The position numbers were made by a program, and so were the translations under genes. From positions 39,517,832 through 39,581,831 of the forward strand of contig NC_053046.1 of the NCBI RefSeq assembly GCF_003473485.1: DNA of 64,000 bases, in the 5' to 3' direction. Positions 1 to 13,000 of this stretch are shown here, piece after piece (the first letter of the stretch is position 1; each line of letters starts with the position of its first letter). The DNA is from Medicago truncatula. Its lineage: Eukaryota > Streptophyta > Magnoliopsida > Fabales > Fabaceae. The notes beneath the pieces are model-generated. The model was given only the letters and a program-made list of their open reading frames with translations, was not told the DNA's origin and ran no database searches.

Positions 1-954
1 CCGCAAAAATACTCAATGTTATTAAACTAAGTAATTACTGTACTAGCCCAATACCAAAGTGAACCCAAGCCCAAGCCCAACACTATCCAGCTATTCATTT
101 CATTTCAGTATTCGGAGACTCATTTCAATTCATTTTCCTTAGGGTTTCTGGCTGCGTACCTCAATCTCTCCCATAATCCAAATTCCATCTCCCATATAAT
201 CCAAATTTCATCTCCTTTAATTCGATTTTCCCATTGTTGCATCATCAGGTTCGATTCTAATTCCTTTCCATCTCCTTCAATTCATTTCCAATGATGAATT
301 TGTTTCATTTTCTTCCCAATAATTTGATTCATGCTTATGTTTCTTCTTAATTTTACCTATTTTAATATAAGTTGTGTTTGAATTTAATATGGTTAGTTAT
401 AATTTTACCTGTTATGACTATATATGATTATATGTTATCGAAAAAAGGAAAAAAAAAAAAGAAAAGAAGACGAAGCTCTCAATTATACGACTATATATGA
501 CTATATATGATATGATTATATATTTAAGATCTTATGTTGATAATTTTAAGAAAATTCATGTGTATCTAGATTCTAGACACTACAGTAGTAGACGGTGATA
601 TTGCAATTGTTTCCTTGGCCTATTTTAGAAACTTTATTTCACTATTTTGTATTGAATTTAATATGGTTAATTATAATTTTAACTATTTTGATTAGTCATA
701 TAATTATATGTCTATATCTGAACTATAAAATTATATGTTGTCTATATCTTAGTGTACTTAGCCTTTGGAGCATTTACTATTTTGTGAATTGTATAATTAT
801 ACTGTGAATTTGTACTCAAGACAACTTGTCCAATACCACACTGCAGAAACTACACAATATTCATTTTTTACTGTCATTCATGAGTGCCATTCATTTTGAA
901 GTTTAGAATTTTCTACATACAGCTGTTTATGATTTTTGTTTTTTAACTTTAGAT

Positions 955-3137
955 ATGACTATCGATAAGGAAGTGAGTTCTAATGCAACCTTTAATGCTT
1001 TAATATCCACATACGAAAATCAGGTAAAATTGCATAATAAGTTGTTTATCTTATTCGCTGCCTTGTTGGTATTTCTTAATTGAAAATAACATGTTATTCA
1101 TCTTTTTAGCAGGCTGAAAATACTCTATCACAAATGCCTACACCAGAACCACCCCAAACTATTGATTTGGACAAAGATCAAGGTGACAATGTTCAAAAGA
1201 AAAAGAAAAGGAAAGTCAGAGAAGCAGCTACAAAGAATGTTTCTAATGCTGATGATCCTAATGCTGAAGATCCAGGTAAAAGAAAACCTTGTAGACCTAA
1301 ATCTTGGGTTTGGGATCATTTTATAAAAGAAAAGGGTCGGGCTATGTGTAAGTGGTGTAAAAATGCATCTTATGCTGCTGATTCACACAATAGTGGAACC
1401 TCCAATTTATCAACTCATTTAAGAAAACAATGTAAAAAATTTCCCAAACATCTTGATCCTAACTATGATCCTAACCAAACCATTCTTAGCCTTCAAGATA
1501 GTAAAGGAACCAGTAGTAATAGCACAATTGTTGCTGTCCATTTTGACGTTGATGTGTCTAGACAAGCTTTAGCTAGAATGATAATTGTGGATGAGTTGCC
1601 TTTTTCATTTGTTGAAAATGAAGGATTTCGTTATTTTATGAGTGTTACACAACCTAGACTCCCGCTTCCGGGAAGGCTTGCAATTGCTAGGGACTGTTTG
1701 AACCTTTACACTAGTGAGAAACATAAGCTAAGAAACATGTTTACTAAAGCAAATCAAAGTGTTTGTCTAACAACTGATACATGGACATCTGTGCAAAATA
1801 TTAATTATATGGTTCTAACTGCACATTTCATTGATCAAGATTGGAAGATGCATAAAAGAATTCTTAATTTTTGTCCAATCACATCTCATAAGGGGGAGGT
1901 AATTGGAAAAAAGTTTGAGAAGTGTTTGGAGGGTTGGATGATAGATAAGGTTTTCACCATCACTGTTGATAATGCTAGTTCAAATGATCTTGCTATCTCT
2001 TACCTGAAAAATAGGATGGAGGATTGGAATTCACATCCTTTAAAAGGGGAGCATTTACACGTTAGGTGTTGTGCCCACATTCTTAACCTTGTTGTAGGTG
2101 ATGGGTTGAAGTCAAAGGACATGCACTCTTCAATTTCCAAAATTAGGAATGCGGTTCGATATGTTCGTGGGTCAGCTAGTCGTTTGGATAGGTTTAAGAT
2201 ATGTATTAAAGAAGCTAGGATACAAGACAAGTCTACAGTGCAGTATGATTGTCCCACTAGGTGGAACTCCACCTACCTTATGCTTGAAAGTGCATTGAAG
2301 TTTCAAAAGGCATTTAAGAGATTAGGTGAGAAGTGTGTTGAGTATGCGATGTTGGAAGGTGGTGTTCCAAATAACGTGGATTGGGATAATGCTAAATGTT
2401 TTGTGAAATTTCTGAAGTTGTTTTTTGAAATCACTAAGAAGGTGTCAGGTTCAACTTATGTAACATCTTCTACGTATTTCATGGAACATTGTAAGATATT
2501 GGGTGGATTCAATGCTTGGATGGGATGTCACAAAGATGACCCTATACTTGCAAATATGGCTACCAAAATGACAGCAAAATATAGCAAGTATTGGGGGGAC
2601 GTCGCGAAGATGAATATGTTGGTCTTTATTGCTGTAATTTTTTATCCTCGTCGTAAGTTCCAATTTATTAATTGGGGATTGAATAAGTATTATGAAAAGG
2701 AAGTTGCTGATTCTTTGTGTGATAAGGTAAAGGAAGCTTTAAACAAAATGTTTGAAAGCTATAGTCGTTTCTCAAATAAAGGCCAAGCAGAAAGTGTTTC
2801 ACAAGAAATAGAAGGTTCATAATTTGTTACAGAAGATGTGGATGATCAATTTGAGAAGGATATGGATCAAGATCCGAATTTGAGTCAAACTGAAGTGGAT
2901 ATCTATCTCTCAGAGCCTAGGGAGAAGAAAAATCCTGATTTTGACATCTTGAATTGGTGGAAGGTGAATTCCACCAAATACCCTACTCTTGGTCTAATAG
3001 CTAGAGATATATTGGCTATGCCAATATCAACTGTTGCTTCGGAGTCTGCTTTTAGCACTGGGGGTAGAGTTCTTAGTTGTTATAGGAGCTCTCTTACTTA
3101 TGTAAGTTGGAACCTTAAAAACAATAAATCTGACTAG
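955..3137 (+). pseudogene. hAT transposase (BED zinc finger, RICESLEEPER-like), interrupted by an in-frame stop
   Basis: This encodes a hAT-superfamily DNA transposase, a nuclear enzyme that cuts and reinserts its own element. Exon 1 is 955-1023 (start ATG at 955, 23 codons) and exon 2 begins at 1113 after a CAG acceptor; both borders are phase 0. An AG just before the start (951-952) suggests a further 5'-UTR intron. The spliced protein has a lysine-rich nuclear signal (KKKKRKV, near residue 52). A BED finger follows with Cys102, Cys105, His125 and Cys130, then the RNase-H-like hAT core. After a TAA at 2820-2822 the same frame continues from 2823 into the C-terminal dimerisation domain (LNWWKVNS, then STVASESAFSTGGRVL). 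Homology stops abruptly after SSLT near 3095, so the last part of the domain is lost. The in-frame stop plus the truncation make this a dead copy. I found no terminal inverted repeats inside the window. Family assignment is secure; the exon 1 choice is inference. Confidence 0.85.
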
Positions 3138-4125
3138 CTCAAACTGATTCATACAAGGGATTTTTAACCGATTTTCAATCAATTCGATCTATTTTTTATT
3201 TATCGATTCTGAAACCAGTTGGTAATTTGAATTTGAGAAACAAAATACTAGTTCTCAAGCAACCAACCAATCCAGTTTTTCACATCTTAAAAAGCATTTG
3301 TTGGCAACCTTGAATTAACCAAAAGAAGAGAGAGCAACTAAGAAACACAAAAAAGAACGTTCTACATTATATCAATGTATTGAAAACCTGTCTTAAAAAA
3401 AGTATCGAAAACCCTCTATAACATTAAACTGCACTGTTGCATGGGAATTGAATTGATCATGTTCATCAATTAATACATTGCTAAGACGGTGGTTGCATTC
3501 AACTCAAAACCTCAACCCAATTAAACACTAAGAAATTCTATAAGCCTTTAAACCGTGACTTCATTCTTCTCAAAATCTGGCATTAACAAGTGACATAATC
3601 CACAGATGACGCCAATAACTTGAGCAGAAACCAAAAAAGTCATCACATAAAAATCAACTTTCTCGATTCAATGACACCTGCACGCATCAACACCACAAAC
3701 GACAACTTTTAACAGAACAGAATGCAAGAAGAAATATAGACTTAGGCCCTGTTTGGATGAACAGCTTAATTAAGCGTTTATAGCATACACACTTGTTTTT
3801 GTCTATAAGCTAGTTCTATAACAAAATAAAATAAAGTCAAACCGTTTTCATAAACTATCATGGAAAACGTATGGAAATAAGCAAACATCAATTTATGGAA
3901 ATAAGCTAAACCAACTTATGGACATGTCATAAGCTGTTTCCGTAAGCTCTCCAAAACAATTTGTCAAGTGCTTGAGCCAGCAGATAAGCACAAATAAATA
4001 AGCTAATCTAAATAAGCCCTTAAAACAATTTAAATTACTATTTTCTCCTTCAATGTTGTGGCAGAGGAAAAATATGGTACATAATATTTTTACCTGTTAT
4101 ATGCTACTTCGCTGGAAACTTGACT
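3138..4125. other. Intergenic stretch with a MITE-like repeat
   Basis: No gene is visible. From about 3746 to 4022 lies a repeat starting GGCCCTGTTTGGATGAACAG and ending in the near inverse (AAATAAGCCCTT). It is rich in AAGCTTAT/ATAAGCTT words and resembles short non-autonomous DNA elements of legumes. No clean target duplication was found. The remaining part should contain the 3' UTR of the gene that ends at 4126. Confidence 0.4.
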
Positions 4126-6718
4126 TCACAATAACCTGCTGAGATTCTTGATAAGTAGTTTCAAATTCTTTTTGGTACTTTCATCACCAGTAAAACCCAC
4201 CATATCAGAGGTAATATTCTGCAAACATACAACCAAAAAAAAACATGAGAATTTTTTTTCTTCACAATAATTAGATTTAATCAGTTTTGAAATTAGAGTC
4301 AAACCTCAATGTTCTTCAAGGTAAATATAAGTGTGTGTATGGACTTCTGGATCAGCTCAGCGTTCTCATTGGTCATAATCGTTGAATGTGCCCTTCTGAA
4401 TACACAACGGGAATATTTCAATTAGTTACCATGTTTCAAGAGAGTTGAATTAGTCATCATACTTAGAGAATGATCTAACTATCAATGTGAAATACACAGA
4501 TTTTTGAATCGGTTCAATTCTCACAAGTTGCATATTAGGATAAACATAATAGGTTAATGATTTTTCTCATGCAGTGGATGTAATAATAAGAGAACTTCAT
4601 GTGAAATTTCAGTTTTAGGGTCTTCAACTGAACAGGTTACAAACGCGCAAATCTTATCACATACGGAGACGTGCTTATCAATATACGAATGGCAACTGAT
4701 TTAAACTTAGGATGAGGGCATCTGTGTTCTCGAGCAGGCCACACAACCTCATATTTTTCCCATTAAATCTCTGACAAGTCTCCTCAATCATAATTTATAT
4801 CAAGAGGTTATTGAGTTTGTCACATCCCCTACACAAAGGACAATGCGCTACATAGCTACATACATGTATGCAATTATGCATGATAGCCAAATTAGTCGTA
4901 CAGAGAAGCCATTGGTGTTTAGGCAACTGACCTCAAATCATCAGAAGCTAGGGTAAGGCTTCGGGTCAAACTCTCAACTTCCTTCAATAGGCCGCTATCA
5001 CGGACCTCGGCCAACAAAGGTTGAACATCTAGAGCCATGGCTTTCATCTGAGGCATCACTACATCAAAACGAAAATACGGGCATGAGAATGCATCATATA
5101 GTAAAGGAATAGAGAGATGACACATGACTACCATAAAGCTGCAGACACATATTTAGACACCATTATCATTTTTAATAACTCATTTTACGGCATTAATGAG
5201 CATAAAATTCTTATTTCTAAGGCACTAATGAACAATCTTTTATCAGTTTAACTCCTACCAAAGTCAAAGATTATGTCCAAGACATCACCAATAGAAGTTA
5301 GGGTAAGAGAGGCACATGGAAGAAACTATTTCTTCATTCATTACCATGCATTAATCCATTTTCTATTGGCATGAAAATTGTCTGAATCAACAATACGATC
5401 AAGAGAATTATTTCCACATGCCAAGAACAGAAGTAAAGTAACATCACACCTGTGTAAGAAGTGGTCTTGCTTCTTCCATAACAGCAAAAACTCGTTCAGC
5501 CAATGAGTAGCTGTTGACGATACCAATTCCCTCTACATCTCGTCCAAGACGGGTATATATTCCCACCATTTCATCCAAACTTACTCCTTGGTGACCCTTG
5601 ATCTTTTCTCTATCGCACACAATGAGACCTTCTTTAGCACATTTTTCGTCAAGAGGACCAACTGAAGGTGTCGGAATTGGATCACGAGGATTGATGTCGA
5701 TTTTAGTTTCCATCAAAAGACCTGACTGGTTAACCTCAACGAATGAGTTCTTTGGTATAATTGTTTTATCGTCTTCTATCTGCAAATTGAAAACTTACGT
5801 TTAATAGAATCCAAAAACTAAAAATGAAAGTCAAACCAACGCAAGATTATTATTAACACTTGGATATTAGAGCATGGTTATCAAATCAAGATTCTAACCG
5901 TGAATCGAATCTTATTATGAAGTGTAAGATACATTGTCAGTTTGTCAAGAAAATAAATGCTATTTTTAAGTAAGAAACAAAAGACATAACAAAATTATAT
6001 GTTGGTATATCATAGTGAATCGGGATTCATCGCAATAAATTGGGATTCACAATGGGATTCATGTCCAAATAGATACACACTAGAGATTCGTATTGATTGG
6101 TTTCAATTTAGCATCAATTGAGACACTAGTCACATGTATCATAGGATATTTATAACCATGTATTAGAGTCATCAATGAAATTATGGTACTGAAACAAACC
6201 TCGACAACTGCCTCAATACTTTTCAAGGAAGGATTAACGCGAATGACATTGCCAACAGTGACCCCTCTGATTCTCACAGGTGTTCCGGTGCTTATACCAC
6301 AAGCTTGAGCAAACTCGAAAACTGCCGTGTACTTTCTGAATTTGGAATTTATTTGGAATGCTCTCAACCAAGCCATACTGAGCACAAATAGTATCGTACC
6401 AGATACCAAAAATAGTCCAACCCCACCTTCCCAGACACTATTACGACCGAACCCAAAATCACTTAATGGAACCAGTGTTTGCTTCCAAATACGTCTAGGA
6501 ATGTCGAATACAACTGAAAGTGGATTCTTTGTTTCTGAACTAGATGACTGTTTTTTGACATTGCCTGTATCAGAAGATATAGCTCTAATCTTGTTGATTT
6601 TATTCCGATTTCGAATTGAAAGCGGCGCGAACTTTAATGAGTTGCCTGGTAGAGAAATCAGACATGAAGAAACAGAAGTTGGCAACGATGAGAGATGGAT
6701 TGCAGGGTTGCCAACCAT
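4126..6718 (-). CDS. TGD2: TGD2, chloroplast phosphatidic-acid-binding MCE protein of the lipid importer
   Basis: TGD2 is the substrate-binding subunit of the TGD1-TGD2-TGD3 ABC transporter, which brings ER-derived lipid precursors through the chloroplast inner envelope. Five exons read without a break: 6200-6718, 5450-5779, 4932-5047, 4305-4395 and 4126-4218. They give 382 residues, close to the size I recall for the Arabidopsis protein. Residues 1 to about 60 are Ser/Arg/Lys-rich and fit a transit peptide. One membrane span lies at about 98-118. The MCE domain follows from about 125, with GTPVRIRGVTVGNV at 145-158. The tail ends in LKLLIKNLSRLL. The start was set at 6718 (MVGNPAI) because the family starts there; an in-frame ATG 24 bases upstream exists. 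All introns are GT-AG. Upstream, a donor near 7757 and the lack of coding sequence from 6719 suggest a 5'-UTR intron with UTR exon 1 at about 7758-7900. I see nothing defective. Confidence 0.95.
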
Positions 6719-7900
6719 CTTCAAACCAACCTCCTTGCTCAAAACTCAGAAGTTCTATCTATCAAGGAAAAAAAGTTTTGATCTGCAGTAACTGCACAAT
6801 TGAACTAGAAATCAAAATCATATAAATCTTAACCAGGAATGAATTCATAAAAATTGAAAAGGGGGACAAAAAGGTAAACCCAAAATAACATTAATCAATT
6901 ATTTAATTCCAAATAATCTAATAACAAAAGTAATTTAACACAAAAAAGAATTCAAGAAACAAACAACAACCAACCCTTATCCCACTAAATAGCGTCGACT
7001 ACGTAGATCAAATTAAATTACGTCATAATGTTCTATCATAAACCATACTTCGATCCAAATTAATCTCTATATCTTCTTAATAGTTTCTCTTATAGTTCTT
7101 CTAAGTCTTCATCTAACTCTAGTGATTCGATTGCCCTCCATCTGGTCTACCCTCCTTACTACATAATCAACATTCAACATACCCAAACCACCTAAGCCTA
7201 TTTTCCACTGTCTTTTCTACTATAGCTGCTACCCCAACTTCCTCTCTAGTCTCTAATGTCATTTCTAAACCTATCTCGTATAGTCTTACCACACATAATT
7301 AGCCAAAATAACATGAATCAACTATTTAATTCCAAAGATTCTAATAACACGAGTAAAAAGATTACACAAGATGAATCCATTAAACAAACCAAATCCATGA
7401 AGATAGTCATAATAACAGGGTTAGGATTAAAAATTTCACCTTTTCCATAATGTGAACATTAGTATTATAGCAGAAATGAAAAAGGTAGCAATTTGAGACC
7501 AAATTAATAGTGGGTTTGAGTTCTAATTATCACCCTAATCATGATCCCAGGAAAAATTAAAATTGGGTTTCATGTAAAAATGCTGCAATTTCAGAATGAT
7601 GAATAAGCATAAAGGTATGTATGATATTGAAGGTAATGAAAATCATGAAAAGTTGATTATTTTGGATGAATGAGTTTAGAAAGAAAATTGAAGACCCAAT
7701 TAGAGAAAAGAATGAAATTGAAGTGTAGAAAAGAGTAGGAGTGTGAAAGATACGTACTTTAGAGTGTTGATGGAAGGGAGAGAGAGAAATCTAAGAAGCA
7801 TGAATCATAGACATCACCGAATCGAAGAAAAACGTGCAGCAGACAAAAACGTTGTAGTTGTAGTTACTTTCGAATATTCTCATTCGGATTTGTTTTGTTG
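6719..7900 (-). promoter_or_regulatory. Probable 5' UTR with intron of TGD2
   Basis: This stretch upstream of the TGD2 start has no coding potential. On the minus strand a CTAAA|GTACGTATC donor lies at about 7757, preceded by a CT-rich segment (7760-7900) typical of a plant leader. The acceptor would lie close to the ATG. The boundaries are inferred from splice-like signals alone. Confidence 0.35.
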
Positions 7901-7929
7901 GAATGGGAAAAAAATAGTTTTGGTTTAAA

Positions 7930-8260
7930 CCAACCTTTGACCTTCAACTTTGAGTAAGCTTGTCATTTTGGTTCTCTAACTTTAAAAATAACACTTTTGG
8001 TCCTTCATCATTGTAAGTGTTTATAAACACTTTCTTTTTAACATTTATCCTCTTATTAACTAAAATTCATGTGAGTCTTGCATTTTAAAAATGAATTTGA
8101 CATAAAATTGTGAGACTCATATTAGTTTTATCTAACAAAAGGGTAAATGTTTGAGAGTTTTACCTAAACGTATCGGCCAAAAGTGTTATTTTAATAGTTA
8201 GGGGACCAAATATGAAAGTTTGTAAAAATTGGGGGTCAAAAACGCGTTTAAGTCAATAGT
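7930..8260. repeat. Degenerate inverted-repeat element
   Basis: Both ends carry matching words in opposite orientation. The left end has TTTTGGTTCTCTAACTTTAA then AATAACACTTTTGG. The right end, read on the other strand, has TTTGGTCCCCTAACTATTAA then AATAACACTTTTGG. The outer right end (GACTTAAACGCGTTTTTGAC inverted) resembles the terminal words of the 1-kb MULE at 50404. The outermost left end is too diverged to fix a border or a target duplication. Confidence 0.4.
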
Positions 8261-8334
8261 ATTTGACTAAAATAAGAGAATAATTACATAAGTACTTGAA
8301 TATATCGTTAAGTTTTATCTCAATTGACAACAAT

Positions 8335-8446
8335 ATCAAAATTGTTAGACTGTGCGCTATGATCGGAGTTCGAACCTCACTCCTCCACTCATCAAAATTG
8401 TTAGACTGGGCGCTATGATCAGAGTTCGAACCTCACTCCTCTACTT
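8335..8446. repeat. Two-copy 56-bp tandem repeat with a tRNA T-arm-like word
   Basis: Two nearly identical 56-bp units stand head to tail (8335-8390 and 8391-8446). Each contains GTTCGAACCTCACTCCTC, the B-box-like word also found in the SINE heads of this window. It may be a duplicated SINE scrap. Confidence 0.7.
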
Positions 8447-9615
8447 ATGTGTTTTTCCAATAGTTGTTGTTATTTCGTATTAATCAATTGAAATATATAT
8501 TTAGTTTGCCTGTTTTACTCAAGATAAAGTATTAATAGAAGATATATTTTGGAGTGCTTATAAGGTTCTTATATATTCACAAATGGAAATATTTTATATT
8601 GGATTTAATTCATATTCACTTTCTTGTGAAAGCTTTTTCCTTGTCAATTTATTGTATTTATCATATCATTAAAAATATTTGATTTTAATCCGAACTAATT
8701 CTAAAGTTACACATGTGATTGGCTGACATAGAAAATGTATCAAACTTAAACTTTTACAATTTTAATTACCTTTAAATATTTTGTTGGAAAAAAAAAACTC
8801 AACCATTACGTGTTTTTATTAAAATATTAACGTGCTATATTTACTTTGTGTAAAAGAGGTAATAATTTTTATCATAGTCACTAAATCAGTAAACCGGTGC
8901 TTATAAAAAAAATAGTCACTAAATTGGCCCACCTTTAACATTCTTCGCACCAAAGTCACCAAGCAATGATCACAAATGTGTTTGACCACAATACCGTCCA
9001 AATATTTTAACATTAATTTCTTTTTGTTCACATATTGCCAATTTATAATGTGAAGAATGGAGACTCCTTTAAGGAGTGGGAGAAGGTGGGTACTTAGGTA
9101 TAGGGTGGGGAAGATGAATGGTATACGGCGGAAGGAGAAAATTAAGTAATACCGACACTTCATATTAAAGACGTGTCTGAGTGTGTGATATGAAATTACC
9201 TATAATGGGTGTTTATATGACAACAGCCGGCCATTAATTTAATTACTTTAGATCTTGAGTCCCATTTTTGTTTTTCATTGTATATATTTTGATTGAGTAA
9301 TGTTATTTATCGCAACACATTTTCTAACACTCTTTCAGATGCGAAATTCAGAAAGATACAACTAATTTCTAAAAGGATTAGCACTTGTGCTACAATTTTT
9401 AGCTATACAACATCACAGATTAGATTGCTCACACTTAGACCAGTATCTTTCTCTCAATCTTTCGTTTTTGTTTACATCATTTGCAAGTTTCTACAATGAG
9501 TTTTACCATTTTATTAATAACATTAGCTCTAATATCCTTATCACAACCGTCCAAGGTGAGATTCAAACCATGTCTCTTATAAAGTTACAATGTTAAGCTC
9601 TAACCGCTGAGTTGA
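8447..9615. other. AT-rich intergenic DNA, nothing recognised
   Basis: Short open frames occur but none has a recognisable domain or plausible splice context. A word resembling a tRNA/SINE arm (GTGAGATTCAAACCATGTC) is present near 9557. I support no gene here. Confidence 0.5.
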
Positions 9616-9750
9616 CACCTCTCGGACGTAATGAGCTTTACCATATGATATTTCTTGTTAGAAATTAGAAAGTGGCAGTCACCTCTCGGACGTAATGAGC
9701 TTTACCATATGATATTTCTTGTTAGAAGTTAGAAATTAGAAAGTGGCAGT
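9616..9750. repeat. Two-copy direct tandem repeat, 64 and 71 bp
   Basis: Units 9616-9679 and 9680-9750 both start CACCTCTCGGACGTAATGAG and end AAAGTGGCAGT. The second carries an extra GTTAGAA. The near identity suggests a recent slippage or unequal-exchange event. Confidence 0.85.
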
Positions 9751-10050
9751 AAAGGAAAAGAGACTATTTTCAAATGAAAAATTAATAAATAAATATATAC
9801 AATATACAAATTATCTTATATATATATAATTGTTTCATGAACATTACAATAACTCTTGGTTCTAAAATTCTTACATAAACTTCATGCTTTACAAAAAATA
9901 ACAGCATGCAATACAATATATATATCAGTAATATGTAAATATGTCCAAACAAACCTACAAGAAGAAAGCTGAAGAGGAAATAACGAATAAATAAATTGAC
10001 TTCAGACATTAAGAATATTATACTTTGATGATGATACTAATATATTAATA

Positions 10051-13000
10051 TCATTTTGCTTCTTGCTTTTGCATATCATCTTCTGTTTTCCAAACAACAC
10101 CCTGCAAGCTTGTTGAAAGTTTTTTGTAGAACTGCAAAGGGTGAGGCAAATGGTTTTCAATTAGATTTCAAAGTGATGACAAGTGTCACGCGTACAAATT
10201 CCGTTATCATGATATATTATGACTTAATGATTATACACCAACAATATAAGTAATGAAACATGATTGGTGGCTGTGTACAATTTGTTTACACTGTCAATGC
10301 ATAGTTCTCACAATTCACACATTATCATGACATAGAAGTTAGAACATTCATTTTTGAAACGTGGGAGTCAGAAAAAAGATTAATTTTGATGCATTCTCAA
10401 GGTGAAACTTTTTACACCGCCAACCAATTACAAAACATCATTTGTAGGACTTCTAAGGTGGATATGATTTGAGTCGAATATTTTGGAATGATTATATTTA
10501 CACTGTCAAAGCATATCAAATAAGTTCATCAGAAAATGTAGAACAATTAAACAAAAAAAGGGGTAGAAGGAAACCTTATGGAACTCCAACGTATCTCCTT
10601 TTGCTTTCCTTACTTCAACCATGTGAAGAGAAGGTGCCACTTGAAATACCTATTTACAATGACAACCTTAATACAAGAATATGACATAAAAGTGTACCAC
10701 ATTACAAAAACACAAAAATGAAGATCATATACCTCTGTGGCAACATTAAGGTTTCCTTTCCTTCCAGCTTTCGAATTTGCAAGCCTCATCTGCAGGTAAT
10801 GGTTTATTAATTTCATAAAACATCATTGAATCTTTTGTCTTTGTTCGACTAGAAGCCGATATTGAGTTGCAAAAGTATGGCTTACCTTGAAATTTTTCTT
10901 CTGCACATCAAAGCCAAGAGGTTTAGCAGCTTCTTCAATCTTGTTGATTATCTCGTCTGCAGGAGATTGCGACGTGAACCTTGTTTCCCTTTTAAATCCC
11001 TGCATAAAGAATAAAGCAACACAAAGTTAACTAGTTTTAAGAAAAACAAAATGCTTGTTTATAGATTAAAATGAATATGCATGTTTTTCCTTGTATTTGA
11101 ATTCTCCATCTCTTTCTGAAAAGGCCAAACCGCTAGCTTATAACAAATAGGTTATAGTGTTTAAGCTCGTATGATCAAAATAGGGTTGTTTGGTAACGAT
11201 CTTCTCTCACAAGCTTAAAGCATTTTTTCACTAACGGTGTTTTTTCATATTGTACTACAAGTAATGTGTACCTTATAGTGTATCATTTTTCTCTATTTTT
11301 ACCCTCGTTATCTTTGTTTGAAAACTTTAAACATTAATTAAACATATATTTTTTATGTCATTTGTATTTATCAATTACAAACACTTCAAATTCAACCGGC
11401 TTGCTTATCCGTCATCATCTATAAGCTAGCTTATATGCTATAAGTTATAAATTCATCTGCTATCAGCTAGCTTATTTATCATGTGGTACTTTTTTCCAAA
11501 CAAAGCTTAAATATTCATCACAATCATGGAATATCTCGGAAAGAATCTTATTATGTAAACTTGCAAACCTGTTCTACATCAAACAAATTTTCAAGGTTCA
11601 GCCCTCTAGACATGGAAATCAACTCAAATGCATTCATGGATGTTGGCTGCTCTTCTTTCTTTTCTGTCACATGGTGCTCCTGTGAATATATATAGACAAA
11701 ATCCTTTATGATACAATGTTCCAGAACTAAAATAAAATCAAATATCAAAACCATATTTAAAAAATCTTCAACGTACTTCCGAATCTTTAAAGACAGCTTC
11801 TACATCGTCGAGGTTGGTTTCCCCACTTTCCTCAAAAACTGGAGGCTTATAATCTTTCTTAAACCATTCATCATCCAAAATCTCAGCCATGGTGATACGC
11901 TGCCATACAGTTGAGGAAGTCAGATTCGCAGGCAAAAATTTAACTAATTTGTGTAAAAATAAACATGACAATGTAGTTGATTAGTTTTTTTTTCTCTTTA
12001 GCCTTTTGTTGGAGTAGGATATAATCTAAATGTGCTTCTAACACTTTAGGGTCTGTTTCGTTTAAGAAAACATTTAATGTTTTTATTAATTATTTTCATT
12101 CTAAATTGCAAAGCTGCCCCTTATTTTTACTCTATCTTCTGTTTTCACTATTACAAATCTTTGAAAACCAGAAACATAGTGAAAACAAGGGGAAATTTTT
12201 CAATCAAAAGTGAAAACATAAAACGAAAATAAATAAAGTTTTCTTAAACCAAACTGGCCCAAAAATATCTATTAGCATGATTTACATAACCATGGAATCA
12301 AACCGATGCAGACTACGTCGGCCAAACTAGACCTTATAATCGTTAGATTACAACTACATTGTTAAACAGCGGCTATAGCAGCACTATAGCATGGCGTAAT
12401 TTGAAAAAGTCACTATTGTTCTGTGATACACTATTTACTACAAAATGTTGTCAAATAGCGGTGCTATAGCACTGTTGGGTAGCAAAATTTGAACTAACCG
12501 CTATTTTCTGAGATCAACAATCGATAATACAGGATTACAAACAGCCAATTTACATGACAAGAAGCAGACAGATAATAAAATGTTGTTTCTTACAGTCATG
12601 GGATTGGGATCCAAGATTCGAGTTATCAATTTCCTTGCACTGAAAGAAAGCCACGGGGGGCAAGTAAAGTCAGCAGACGAGATCTGTGGATCAAGAAACG
12701 AAAGTCATAAAATGAAAACAATTCAAACAGTAAAATTGGAGGGGGGAAAAATGTTCAAATGGTGCGCACTCACTTTTTTATACAGTTCCATAAGATTAGG
12801 GTCATCAAAAGGCAAGTAACCTGCAACCAATACAAAGAGGATCACTCCACAAGACCACAAGTCTGCAGTTGCCCCATCATAGCCTCTATCATTAAGAACC
12901 TATATATATATAACAAGAATATATATAGTTAGAAAGTGATTCAATATGAATTTAGAAATACACACGACAAAGTAACATGAAATAATGCGGCGTTTGTCTT

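Noticed and set aside
6327..6791. A 154-codon plus-strand frame
   Set aside because: It is the antisense of TGD2 exon 1, which has domain support and clean splicing.
8335..9750. Short direct repeats that could suggest a CRISPR-like array
   Set aside because: Only two units each, no spacers, and the context is a plant nuclear genome.
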